In this document: positions 31,335 through 43,700 of the stretch, piece by piece | Layout of the letters: each line of letters opens with the position of its first letter | Position numbering within the stretch: position 1 is the stretch's first letter | Assembly (NCBI RefSeq): GCF_031877795.1 | Contig: NC_133932.1 | Span: forward strand, 39,260,180 to 39,324,179 | Direction: 5' to 3' | DNA: 64,000 bases | Source of the DNA: Strix aluco | Lineage: Eukaryota; Chordata; Aves; Strigiformes; Strigidae | Translations under genes and position numbers: made by a program | Notes under the pieces: generated by a model | Databases searched by the model: none | What the model was told of the DNA's origin: nothing | The model's input: only the letters and a program-made list of their open reading frames with translations

Positions 31335-32210
31335 GGAGCATCCTACTCTGTTCTGTAGCAATGCAGGTTGCCTAAGTTGTCTCTGACTGTCTTCCCATAG
31401 CTTATGCTTCAAGGTATAACATGCTAGAAGGGAGCTTATGTTAATTTTCCTAATTTTTAGTGTGGAATCTTCCGCAGTGAATGGGAAAGGACCTGGGAGA
31501 CTCCTGTTCCTCAAGATGCTATGCAGTGACAGTAGTGCAGGGCAAGTTCAGGTCCCCACCGTCCCTCTGTAAAAACAAACAAAAAAATCTTGGAATTGTT
31601 CTTGGCCCAAATATTTGCTATCTGCCTGTGATTTACAACCCTCCTATGCTATTCTGTATTGTATGCTGTTTGCGTACAGAGTTAGACAAAAGGAGCTAAC
31701 ACAATGAGGGTAATATAGGCACTTTAGTACAGGTCCTTTGAACGTTTGAGTGACTGACTTTACAACCATGGTGTTCTTGTATTGTGGCTTTGTTCATTTA
31801 TTTGTTTTAATTTTATCCTTTGAGAGAAACTCCTCTAAACTCTGGATGATTTTAATTGAACTCTTAGGACTCTAAACAAAATATCCTGTCAAGTTTCCAG
31901 ATCATCCTTCTCCTCTCATGTGGTTCTATTTCATGGAATTATAAATACTTACTTATCTTTTCTGTGATCCTATGTTTTTGGTGCTTACATATTATCCTCA
32001 GTGTTCATCTCAAGATGATACCACTCTCAATACAATCTGTACTTATTTTTGAGCTCCCTTTTTTTTTTTTTTCTGCCTACACATATTCAATTACATTTGG
32101 AAATTCATACCCACCTCTGAAAGTCTTAGGATATGTGGCAGCTGTGGGATAGAAAAGACTCTGTTAATGCATAGTTAGGGACATAAATTTAAGCATATAT
32201 GTTTACAAAC
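31335..32210. other. Intergenic, nothing recognised
   Basis: AT-rich sequence without repeats or coding signature that I can identify. Confidence 0.5.
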
Positions 32211-32214
32211 TCAA

Positions 32215-34151
32215 ACACAAAAAGGAAGCCTACAGAGGGTGGAGGCAAGGACAGATATCCTGGGAGGGATACAGAGATATCATCTGAGCATCCAGGGATC
32301 AGGGTAGGAAGGCCAAGACCCTCATAGAATTAAATCTTGCCAGGGAAGTCAAGGGTGACAAAAAAAGCTTCTATAGGTAAGTGATAAAAGGAAGACTAGG
32401 GAAAATGTCCCTAGTTTCCTTCCCTCTCCGGAAGGAAACAGGAGACCTGGTTACCTGTGATATGCAGAAGACTGAGGTACTCAATTACTTTTTCACCTCA
32501 GTCTTCAGCAGCAAGTGCTCCTGCCACACCACCCAAGTTGCAGAAGGCAAAGACAGGGACTGGGAGGATGAAGAACCACCCACTGTAGGAGAAGGTCAGG
32601 TTCAAGTCTATCTGAGGAACTTAAAGGTGCACAAGTCCATGGGACATGATGAGATGCATCTGCAGGTCCTGAGGAACTGGCGAAGCCACTATCCATCGTA
32701 TTTGAGAAGTTGTGGCAGTCCAGTGAAGTTTCCCCTAACTGGAAAAGGAGAAACATAACCCCCATTTTTAAAAAGGGAAAAAAGGAAGACCCAGGGAACT
32801 ACAGGCCAGTCAGTCTCACCTCTGTGCCTGGCACGATCATGGAGCAGATCCTCCTGGAAACTCTGCTAGGGCACATGGAAAATAAGGGGGTGATTGGTGA
32901 CAGCCAACATGGCTTCTCTAAGGGAAAATCATGCCTGGCAAATTTGGTGGCCTTCTACAATGGGGTTACAGCGTTGGTGGATAAGGGAAGAGCAACCGAC
33001 ATCATCTACCAGGACTTGTGCAAAGTTTTTGACACTTCCTGCACGATATCCTTGTCTCTAAATTGGAGAGATGTGGATTTGATGGATGGACCACTCAGTG
33101 GATAAGGAACTGCCTGGATGGTCGCACTCAAACTGTTGTGGTCAGTGGCTCGATGTCCAAGTGGAGAGCAGTGATGACTGGTGTTCATCAGGGGTTGGTA
33201 TTGGAACTGTTTAACATCTTTGCTGGTGACATGGACAGTGGGACTGAGGGCACCCTCAGCAAGTTTGCTGATGACACCAAGCTATGTGGTGTGGTCAACA
33301 CACTGGAGGGAAGGGATGGGCCATCCAGAGGGACCTGGACAGGCTGGAGAGGTGGGCCTGTGCAAATCTCATGAAGTTCAACAAGGCCAAGGGCAAGGTC
33401 CTGCACATGGGTTGGGGCAATCCCAAGCACAAATACAGGCTGGGAGATGAGCGGATTGAGAGCAGCCCTGCAGAGAAGGACTTGGGGGTATTGGTGGATG
33501 GAAAACTGACTATGAGCCAGCAGTATGCACTTGCCACCCAGAAAGCCAACCATATCCTGGGCTGCATCAAGAGAAGTGTGGCCAGCAGGTCGAGGGAGGG
33601 GATTCTGCCCCTCTACTCTGCTCTCATGAGACCCCACCTGCAGTGCTGTGTCCAGCTCTGGGGCACCCAGCATAAAAAGGACATGGACCTGCTCGAGCAA
33701 GTCCAGAGGAGGCCACGAAGATGATCAGAGGGCTGGAGCACCTCCCCTGTGAGGACAGGCTGAGAGAGTTTGGGTGGTTCAGTCTGGAGAAGAGAAGACT
33801 CTGGGCAGACCTTATAGCAGCCTTCCAGTACTTAAAGGAGGCCCACAGGAAAGATGGGGAGGGACTCTTTATCAGGGAATCTAGTGATGGGATGAGGGGT
33901 AATGGTTTTAAACTGAGAGTAGATTTAGATTAGATATAAGGAAGAAGCTCTTTACCATGAGGGTGGTGAGACATGGGAACAGGTTGCCCAGAGAAGCTGT
34001 GGCTGCCCCCTCCCTGGCAGTGTTCAAGGCCAGGTTGGACGGGGCTTTGAGCAACCTGGTCTAGTGGAAGGTGTCCCTGCCCATGGCAGGGGGGTTGGGA
34101 CTAGATGATCTGTAAGGTTCCTTCCAACCCAAACCATTCTATGATTCTATG
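32215..34151 (+). mobile_element. CR1 LINE, about 1.9 kb, decayed ORF2 with RT region and complete 3' end
   Basis: A 5'-truncated plus-strand CR1. ORF2 remnants appear in order. The pre-RT part is at 32381-32758. RT begins at 32710-33060 with [31 protein letters not shown] and DLCKVFD (motif A). RT continues at 33063-33320 with the catalytic FADDTKL box. The C-terminal part is at 33320-33930. These pieces lie in different frames, so at least three frameshifts and several stops have destroyed the ORF. The 3' UTR ends with CCTTCCAACCCAAACCATTC and the ATTCTATGATTCTATGAT tail. The motif-A context QDLCKVFD differs from the usual LDLCKAFD. It cannot move by itself. Confidence 0.95.
32381..33930 (+). 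pseudogene. CR1 ORF2 reverse transcriptase pseudogene
   Basis: Coding relic inside the CR1 above, described separately because it produces several open frames. The frame order is 2, 1, 0, 2, 1 along 32381, 32710, 33063, 33320 and 33721. The thumb/C-terminal part ([62 protein letters not shown]) stays open for about 135 codons. No endonuclease domain remains. Confidence 0.9.
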
Positions 34152-34154
34152 ATA

Positions 34155-36330
34155 ATAAAGTATCCCACAAACTTTGGGTCAGTGTATGGAGTCAGTGGGC
34201 CAGCTCTCAAAATTTATTTTGGTCTCCTCTGCACTCTCAACAAACTTTTAACTGCAAAATCTATTAACAGGAACATGGTTCTGTAAATCTGTAGTATCAC
34301 AGAATATAGCCTATATGCATGTTAGCTTCTCATACTCACAGAACACATGCCATGTGTCTTAGTTAAAATTAATGCCTAAAATTCTTAGCAGTAGTCATCT
34401 TTGTTTCTCCAGTCTGACATGTGGTTCAAATGGCAGTACCCCTTTCTAAATCTGTGTGTTTTATCAAGTCTGGATAGATAGTTCCTAAAGCAGTTAACAT
34501 CCAGTAATGTAAAAAATGAGCTAATTAAGATTACTTACACTTTCTCTTTTTGTTGGTTGAGTGTTTGATTAGTTTTCTGTTTCTGTCTTACCTCTCTCCA
34601 AGGTTATGAGGGGCTCTTGGTATTCTGTTTGGCTGTTTGCACAGTGGAGATGATACACTTGGTTTCTAAGATCTGTAACAGCATCTATCTAGCATCAGAG
34701 AGGGAACATGCAAGCCACAACACACCTTCCACTAGGCAAATGCTAATGTCTTCTATCAAAGAAGGGGCTGATAGATACTTTCCCTGGAGACTTGGAAAGG
34801 GACTTGAAAGAATCACCCTTTCATGCTTTCATTTCTCATTTTCATGCACTCCTTTTCCAAAAAGCATCTCCTATGCTTAATTTAGTTCAAAATCATGCCA
34901 GATTAGGCCATTCTAAACTGTATTGATGTTTCCTAGCTCTCCTGAGTTATCCCTAGAAGTGAGCTATATTCTATTGTTTGAGGACTGGGAGAAATGTGAG
35001 GGGAGCTAGAAAGAAATTCAGAATATAGAAAACAGAAGGATAATGTAGGAACTGAGAGCAAGGATGGTCCTTATGACTCAGGTATTGGACTGGCTCTGGA
35101 TCATTTGTGAGACCCCTGGCTGCCTGTGTAACTGTTGGCAAGTCGCATAATTTCTTGGGTTCTCATCCTCACTTTATAGATGAGGAGTTAATAGTCCCAA
35201 CTTTCTCTTTGTACATCACGTCTATTTAGAGAGCAACTCAGAATAAAAACCAGTAAAAAATGGGAAAGATTTTCTTCTTACATCTTTTGTGTCGAGTGTG
35301 CACATCGTTTAGAAACTCTGAGCTAGCTGAGGTTCTCCCAGGAGACACAACGCTTATTAACAGCATGACAAAAATACACTTCAGATAGTCTGTGCAGAAA
35401 TGCCAGCAATTTTGAAATTGCATTCAGGCAATGGCAAGGGTGTTTAGATACAAAAAAAGCTTTACAACTGTTCCAAATACTTACTAGTGGAAGACTGTTA
35501 ACAGACGGGAAAAAATGGGGAGGTGTCCAAAACCAGCAATCCACCCTGGTGAGAAATCCAGCTGCTGGGAAGTGGAATGGTGCTGGAATTCATACCAGGT
35601 TGTTGTCTCTGGACACCAGTCAGTAGACTCCATCTTTTATATCACACTCCCATTAGCCGTAAGGATTCGGTGTTTTTCAACTCCTTTTCTCTTGGCAGCT
35701 GGATATGGAGAAGGAGCTTTTTCTCTCAAGTCCTTGCTGAAGAACCGTTTCAAAGCTGTTCTCCAGGGGAGGAACATCACTACTCTACCCCACTCCCGCC
35801 TCCTGAAGGTCGCCGTTGGGCAGAGAAAAATCAACCAGTCTACCTTTCCTCCAGCTGCTTAGCTCCTGCTGTACAATTGTTTACTGCTGGGCCCTGAGCT
35901 GCTTATCTTCATAGTCTTCCCTCTGAATAACTTTAGGATTTACCTCTAGAATCAATGAGTGCTTTCTTCTGTGCAGTCTTGGGAAACCAGCATGTTTGAA
36001 AACCTCGAGAAAGACACCCCATTCCCCCCCCTCCACCCCTGCAAATTTGAGATGACTATAAAAAAAGAGAACTAAAGAAAGAAATAATTGGGAGTTCTTT
36101 TCCTTGATGTTAGTCGTACTTTTATGATTGTGTTTTTTGAGATTTTCCACATAGCCTCGAGGAATGGGGAAGCTATTTTTTTGGACGTTAAGATTTCAGG
36201 TAACAACTACAAGATTCCAGCTGCTCGGGCCTCGGGCTTCATGATACTCACCGATTTATGTGTGCTAATGTTAAGAGATTTGGCAGCACTTCAAGCAAGC
36301 GAGTGAAAACAGCGTGTTTATTCTAAGCTT
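34155..36330. other. Intergenic, one ancient SINE relic
   Basis: Apart from the MIR-like relic at 35072-35200 I see only unique sequence. The two overlapping plus-strand open frames at 35515-35897 have no recognised product. Confidence 0.5.
35072..35200 (+). repeat. Ancient MIR-like (CORE-SINE) relic
   Basis: GGTATTGGACTGGCTCTGGA, then GGCTGCCTGTGTAACTGTTG, GCAAGTCGCATAATTTCTTG, then CATCCTCACTTTATAGATGA. This parallels the MIR/CORE-SINE order: 'gactggg', 'gctgtgtgaccttgggcaagtcacttaa', 'cctcatctgtaaaatg'. It is diverged throughout, as expected for an element older than the bird-mammal split. Confidence 0.6.
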
Positions 36331-36339
36331 TGCTCTTGC

Positions 36340-36490
36340 CCTTTGACTCGACAGCGGCTGTGCAACTGGCCTGGCTGCTCAGCTCGGCTCTGCCGGAGCA
36401 TGGGAAAAGTAGGAGCAGCAGCAAAGAGACAGCTGGCTGGCTGCTGACTTAGAAAGACATCATTGCGTCACGTCACGCTTGGTAAGTTAT
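36340..36490 (+). promoter_or_regulatory. Candidate promoter/first exon with CRE-like elements
   Basis: A locally GC-richer patch in AT-rich DNA contains GCGTCACGTCACGC (36465-36478), a CRE-like TGACGTGA on the reverse strand. It is followed at once by CTTG|GTAAGT, a consensus 5' splice site at 36482. No long open frame precedes the donor. It could be a noncoding first exon or a distal enhancer/promoter for PKNOX1. Inference only. Confidence 0.35.
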
Positions 36491-39489
36491 CTTTGCAATC
36501 AGAAGGGCCAGGATTTTCCCTTTTTTTTTAAGCGGGAGGTAGGTGCACCACAAATTGACCACGGGGATTTGGCTGTGTCAAGTAAAGCGTCCCATTCGTT
36601 CGTGGAAAGGTAGTTTTTCAGCCCTGAAATGCAATGCTTTTCTGACCCTTAAAAAAAAAATCTCTGCTGGACGCCTTTTGAATCTGCTCTAAATGAACTG
36701 TTTGTAACCTTATTAGGATTTTCTTTTTAATTTTTAATATGTGGATTGTTTGAATGGAAATATTAAAGCCAGCACAAGCAATAAAGATGGATTGCCAGTA
36801 AAATAAACAGTTTGGCCTCTGACTGCACAGAGGAAGGAGATCAAGTCAAGAAAACATTTCCTAAAAGTCACTTCTCTAACTGTAAGACTATTCTAATAGC
36901 TGCTTCTTATTTGAAACCTACACTATTTTATACCTTACTAACCCACACATTTAACTCAGTGTGGAAGTGCAAGTTAATTGACATCCTGCTTCCAAAGCGA
37001 TAACTGGTATTATGAAGGGCACTAAGCTGATACATGAAATACAGAGTAAAAGTGAATGGGAAGCAAGATGTATTTCTGAGAATCCAAAAAGAGTTTGCAA
37101 AAGATAGATGATGAACGAACATAAAATAGTGTTTACATGCATATGGGTTGCTATTAAAATTCTGGCTCTGGATGAATCTCATGGAAAAATTATGATAGAT
37201 TTCTGTCATGCCAGACTTTCGCCTTGTCTCTTTAAAACTCTTATGGTGAAACTCATAGGGAGGTATGTCTTGCCGAGTTCGCATTTACTGTTGTAAAAGT
37301 ATACATATGTAGAAGACTCACTGGTAGGGAATCACATATGGGACTCTATCCTTGAAGTCACTAAGCCGGTGAGTGTATTTTACACCTATTGATGTTGAGC
37401 GGGCTCAGCAACTTGTATGAGGAATGTAATGTCCTGAAGGGCTGACTTCATAATTTGCGGCTGTGTATATATTTCCTTCATGAAACCACATTTATGTTTC
37501 TTTATTATCATTATTATTTTAAGGGTTTTTAACTACTCACAGCTCCTGTTTCTTTTTCCATAAGCTCTGCTACCCCATCTTCAGCATTCTGAGTTTTTAG
37601 ATTCCAAATCTTGGCTATGGTGTTGAGGATCAGGTTGCCAGCTGGGGACATCTGGATGGGTTTGAGATCTGTGCATATCATAATCAAATCTCTTAACTAT
37701 ATATTTTGAGTCCATGTTTTCATTCTTCCTCTGCATTTCTCATTGTTTTGTATCCTCTCTATTTGTATGAGTGTATGCAGTCTCATGCAATTATATAAAA
37801 ATGGTTTCCTTATGCACGGTATGAATTTTTATAGCTTTACATTCACTTTCTTTCTTTCCATCATCCCATTTCATGTTTAAATAGGTAGAATAAGTTAGGT
37901 AATACGTACACAGGGACTGCTCCACCATGGACCGGAGCTCTAAGTATCTCTGTTAACACATGCTGTAGCCAAAGAAGTTTACAGCATGCAGAGGGAAAAG
38001 GTTATTGTTAGTGTAACTGAATAAGTATTAGGGTTAATATATAATGTATAGGTCTATGTAATGGATAGTTTTTATTCATCATAAAATGTTCAAATGACTT
38101 GCAGATGTATGAATGCTGCAGCTGTTGCAGACCTTGTAATGGCATTAGGCTCTGACTCAGAGAGCTGCTCTTTTGCCAGGAGATTCTGGCAGTGGCTACG
38201 GCTGTGATATTCCCATTGAAAAAAGTATTGTCAGCAGTGGAGGTGGTGATACAAAACTGAACTGGAGTATGAGAAAGGGGCAAGGCTGGGTCTAGGTACG
38301 ACAGGAAAATGGGGGTTCTGAAAGCTTTAATTTTTTTCATGTTTAACTATATCAGTAGCGTCCTACCACTATGTGGTCTACCAGGGGAGCAGCTGGAATT
38401 TATAGTCACCACAGATTCTGGCTACATGCAGCTTATGTTATACTAATTAGGGATACAAACCTTTGATAAGGTAGAACTTTGCTCCTGAGTTTTAAAAAGA
38501 AGCAGCAAACTAGAGTCCCTACAAGCAGATAGAATTGAATCTCACTGTGCAAACGCAGTCCGTTGCGCAAACTGTGCAGCATGGGAGCTCAGCTACTTTC
38601 TGCCTTTGGAGACTGTACAGTCAGGGAATATGCTTACTTAGCAGTCAAAGGAATGCCATCATCCTATGGATGCAATACAGTACTCTGAAATAGTACTGAG
38701 GAAGAAAAAAAAAAAATCCCCTGCATGTTTTGAGACTGTTTTCCTAGGTATGACTGAAGTAAAGAAAACAACGAAGATTGACATCCAAAATAGGCATACA
38801 TTTTATATGTGGGATGCCATACTGAGATAAACATGCTGGGTTTGATACAGCTTTTTGACTGCTGTGTGACTGGAAAAGCAGAAGCATGATCATTTTTAGA
38901 AGAGAATTGGAGAAGGCAGTGCAAAACAAAAGCACAATTTTGACAGGGTCTGGTGATAATATTCAGAAAGTAGGCCTGAGGGAAGCAAACCCTAGAGACA
39001 GCTGAATGTAAATCTCTGAAATGGTGAGGGAGCATAACAAGAGTAACCTCTCAATGAAGAGCAGATTTCATTTCTGCCTGTTCTGATGCTTTAAACTACT
39101 TACGGAGTGTGTGGGTTAGTTATGAAATGGACTGCAATGCTGACTCTTGCTTTCTATGAACAGTTACAAAGCCATAAGCAGTATTGTTTCTGGCACTTTT
39201 TGAAAGGCCTCTGCTGATTCCAGTGTGTTCTTTCTGACCCTGTTCAATGCCGTATTTATGAAAGTAAAGCTACCAAAATATACAGATTATTAGAAAAGAG
39301 ATGCAATCTACATGAACTTCATTTAGTGGATTTGAAAAACAAAAATTCCAGCCCTTACCAATGTGACTTATGCCTTACATGAGTAAAAGGGAATGAGTTG
39401 CTAATAGCTCTCTTCTCTGGGGCTCAAAATTCCTTGGATAAGAGAAAAAAAGCCAGCCAACATGACTGCACTGGCTGTTGATTGGGGCT

Positions 39490-39550
39490 GTGAGCTGGGA
39501 CCTAGGTCTCCCCTCTCCCTGGTAAGTGTGGTGCTCACTAGACCAGGGTT
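39490..39550 (-). repeat. tRNA-derived SINE head, ancient
   Basis: On the minus strand TGGTCTAGTGAGCACCACAC matches a tRNA A box (TGGTCTAGTGGTTA type). About 40 nt on, GACCTAGGTCCCAGC sits where the B box (GGTTCGATTCC) is expected. The same head is the 5' part of tRNA-derived CORE-SINEs of reptiles. It is not a tRNA gene: no acceptor stem forms and the B box is degraded. Confidence 0.5.
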
Positions 39551-40539
39551 ACTCCTTTAGTCTGGGCAAGTCCACGTTCTGCTGGAGAACTTTACCAAGG
39601 TCCCATCAGTGGGGAGCAGTGTGTGACAGCAGTGAGTTGTTGGGCACACCAAGCAATTCACCCTGCCTCAGGATCTGCACTTCAGCTCCTTCCTAAGGGC
39701 ACAATGTGAAGTATGGGGCTTTCTGATGGATGCAGGAGGTGACTCGGCTTGGACATGGGGCATGAGAGCATTCAGGGCATGGTAGAGGGCAAATTTCATT
39801 TCTGGTCTGGTTCTGGATCAGATGGGCTTAAATAATCCTACAGAAGATCATTCTGTTCTATTGTCTGTGCTGGTCAGTAAATACTGTATGCGGAGGAAGA
39901 ATCACAGTAATGGATGGATGCAGCTCCTGTCCCAGGAGGCCCTATAGCAATGGTATGAGGCACGTGGTCTGCAGATCTGTGGGATTTCATGCACTCCTTC
40001 TCTGGGAGGAGGCTTAGGACTCTCCCTGTGAATCTGCACCTGCTCTGGGATACAAACAGGATGTTGCAAACTGAAAACAGCTGAAAAGTCACTGCCCTGC
40101 AGCTTCCAGGTTAGATGGGCCATGGAGGAGGTGGGTCTGTATCCTCAGGCAGGCATTGCAAAGCTTTGGGAGCATGCCTCTTGGGATGTGCCAGTGTGGC
40201 AGATCCCCAGCCCAGGTCTGAATGGGCCAGTCTTTTTCAGAGGAAGGAGCAGACCTTGGCAGAGATACAGGCTGGGATCCCAGAAGCAGTATTGCCTTGC
40301 TAGCACAGCATTCAGTCTCAAGCTAATTTGCCTTGCATCTCAGCCCACCAACTAACCTAGGCACAGCATGAGGCTGGTATTACTTCTACTGCTTCCAGAT
40401 CCAAAGCTATTTCATGCAGAGCCAGTATAGGGATCTCCTGTACCTTATTGCTCTGCAAGCTGTTGACATATCCTTTCTTTCCTAGAATGTTTTCTCATCA
40501 ATAAATCTTAGAAAAAATGTCCAGAAGGTCTCCTGTATC

Positions 40540-40725
40540 TCCTCTTTCTTGTGAGGAAAGGCTGACTTAGGTAGTCTAACTCCAGGGGAGACTCACTGGT
40601 GGGCAAAAGGACATTATAGAATTGCAATCTGTAAATGGGTTCAAAAAGGAAATAGAGGAATTAATGGAGAAGTCTGCCAGTGGCCATTGAATATGACAGT
40701 CTGATTCCAACTTCTGAATCAGAAA
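40540..40725 (+). mobile_element. Old CR1-like LINE 3' fragment
   Basis: GTGAGGAAAGGCTGACTTAG, then GGTTCAAAAAGGAAATAGAG, GAATTAATGGAGAAGTCTGC and CAGTGGCCATTGAATATGAC. These resemble the 'gtttaaaaaggaattagataaattcatggagga...atcagtggctattag' block of old reptile CR1/L3-type LINE 3' regions. It is much older than the other CR1 copies. Confidence 0.45.
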
Positions 40726-43700
40726 GGTGCTAAACTATCGACCCCAGGAGCTCCTAAGATACACCCATTGTTTTCATGTTTCTTGCACTCTTTCACTAAG
40801 CACTTTCTACTGGCCACTGCTGGACTCAAGGTAGTTCAACCCACACGTACATGTGGAAGAAACGATTGCCCTGCATTCAAGAACTGGCTGCCAGCTAGGT
40901 TCATCCAGGCTGTCATGCATGTACGTGTTAGCCTTTTACTTGGATGACAACAGCCCTTCATCTCGAGGAAGAGCCTGAAAGCGTTAATAGGAATGCTGCC
41001 CCAAACATCAGCCATCAGCTGATCAAGAGCCTGGTCCAGATGCCTGACTTCTCCAAAGAGGAAGGGCTTCAGCTAGATGTGGTGGTAGGAATGTGTGTCA
41101 TATCTGGAATGACAGTGTGGATATGGGCCTGGAGGATATGGTGTAAATACTGCAGTGTGGACCATCAGAGACGGGCTTGTCTACTTCCAGCCCAGGGGTG
41201 GGTGTGCATGGTAGTTTCCACAAATCCCAACTTGGCAGAGATGAGAAGGGGAATGTTTGTGGAACGCTTCTGCCCTTGGCATTTCCTATTTGCTTTTAGC
41301 TCAGTGCAGACATCTGTGTGGAGCTCAGCTTTTCTTTTGCTTTGTGCTAGGCGCTCAGGTGCCTGGCTAGACAGTTGCATTAGGCAGCAAAGCACCTAAT
41401 CCTCACTGAAGGCCACCTAATCCTCTCAGCTTAATGGCCTTTTACTCCTTCAGATAGTCCCTTCTTTATTTTTTCTCTGTTTGCTCAGCAATTGAATTCT
41501 TTCCCCTGCCATTTGCAAAACAGTGTCGGGAGCAGGCTGGCTGGCTGACCATTCTCATTCCCTGTTCCCAACGCCTCTCGGTTCTTCTAGGCTCCAAAAT
41601 GCAGAAACCCATAAAAGCAGCTGGAAGTAAATGAGTAATGGAGAGGAGAGACAGGTCTCTATGGACTGAAGAAAGTGCTCTGTAGACCAGTGTTTGAGAA
41701 CCTCTCATTAATGCTTCCTGGTTATTTTTTCTGCATTTCACTTTGCCGAATCCAAATACCACTCGAGCCGGTGGGAATTGTTCCACTGACTTGGAGCAAT
41801 TGGATCTAGCCCCTGGTCTGGAAGTTAAAACTAGTCTCACTGGTTCTCTTTTCTTTCAGTTGGTTTCACTTTCTGCCTCTCAACTCCCAGAATAGCATGA
41901 ATGCATTCATAGTCCTCCGTGGTGAGATTCATACAAAATATTGTCTTTCTATGTTTTTCATAAAATAAAAATCAAGATGTGTATTAGCAATTCCACTTCT
42001 GTCTTTCTGAGTCTGCTTTTCTGCCCCTCCGCCCTGTTTTTCACCCCCTCCCACAGTGAGGTAAATGAAAATGTCTTTTTAAGTATAACACATTTTTGAA
42101 GAAACTTTGCAGTCAAACAATGAGGTAACTCTCAACTTTTGGCATTATTAAAAGCAGACAGTTTGCCCTCAGAAGGTAATCTGTTAATGGTATCTCAAGT
42201 GGAAAAAAGATACGTTGGGTTGTGAAAGATGTTTGTTCCATCACCGTGGAAGTCCTCATGCAGTTCTCAGGGCAAGGCATTGCACATGGGGAGGTGACAG
42301 TGGATTTCTACATCACAGATCAATCTTCAGCTTTTAAATGGAAGCTGTACTTTTATGATAAGCTCTTTTTCCTAAAATAGAGGAGTTTGTTCAAATTAAC
42401 ATCTCCAGTAGCAGAAAGGGAGCAATGTAGAGTATGGTACTACAGAACATACAGAGGGAACATTATCTTATAGAGCTTTGGGGTTTTAGCCTCCAGATCG
42501 CCCAAAATTCTTTCCAAGTAACGTGTTAAGATATTGGTAATGCAGTGACTCAACCATATAAACAGATGGAGTGAGTAGTATGCAGCCAGTGATTCAGCTA
42601 ATGTACAGCTCTGGAAATTCAAATTTGGTTTAATAAAAGGAGAAATGTTGAATAAGACATTTATAATTTTTCCTTTTTTGAAGGAGGTTTTAAGTACGTT
42701 GGTTTTTCTACTGAATAGAGAGGGTAGAAAAACACAGGACAATAACAGCTCATCAAAAGGATGGCATCTTGATCCCCACACAGAAACTCCTTGCAGTAGT
42801 ACTGCACTGCAGTGCCAGCTCTTGGTCCGAGCCCAAGTCCTGCCGTGGGACATAAGCGCTTAATTTCTCCAGAGGAAGTGTTCCCAGCTGAGTTACACAG
42901 ATCTCCATGATCTAGTTCAAGCAAAGCTTGACATTTATTTAGACTGAGTTAACTCATTAATTTCAGCTTTAAAATCTTAAAAGCCATATCCATTATAAAA
43001 TGTCACACATTTTTCCCAGGCTCCTCCTATACCATGTAAAGTTGTGGCTGCAGATGTGAATGTGCTGTGCCTGCAAACGGGGCACACAGAGGTTGCTTTC
43101 TGAAATGCTCTCTAAAACAGCCAGAGGACATCTAAGTCATTGACATGTCTTATTATATACTTTTTTTCGCTTGGAATGATGACAGAAGAAACTGGTTTGC
43201 TGCAGAGGCCTCCCATTGTTTAGAGATCAGCACTTAAAAACTCACCTGATTTTTATGGGAATCTGGGGAAAACCCTGCTCTGTTTAGATTATTCCAATCT
43301 TATCACTGCAATTACAGTCTTTATTCAATAAGTTATGACTACAGATTAGCCACCAGCATGGAAGCCCATCCCCTCACCTCTATGTAAATGTTTCCTTTGA
43401 GAGCTTAATTATGAAAGAATTGCAAAGTACACAGTCAAGAGCCATGAGAAGTCTCCTTTTTCTGAATAGGTTAAATGAATATGAATGTTACATTATGCAC
43501 ACAGTTGTAATATTTAGAACTTGGAAATTACTAGAGGGTGTCAGACTAAGCCTAATTTGTCTAGCAACTGTATGTAGGATAGAGTTTTGCCCTCCAATGC
43601 ATTTACACAATCCTATCACTAAATTGCAACTGAAAACGTGTTTCAGAGAATAGATTTGGGAGAGTGCTTTTCTCATTTGGTGAGACGGGACCTTCATAGC

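Noticed and set aside
33188..33700. 170-codon minus-strand frame
   Set aside because: Reverse complement of the CR1 ORF2 C-terminal region, which is the real coding relic on the plus strand.
40944..41399. 151-codon plus-strand frame
   Set aside because: No known domain, composition typical of chance reading, and no supporting splice or promoter signal.
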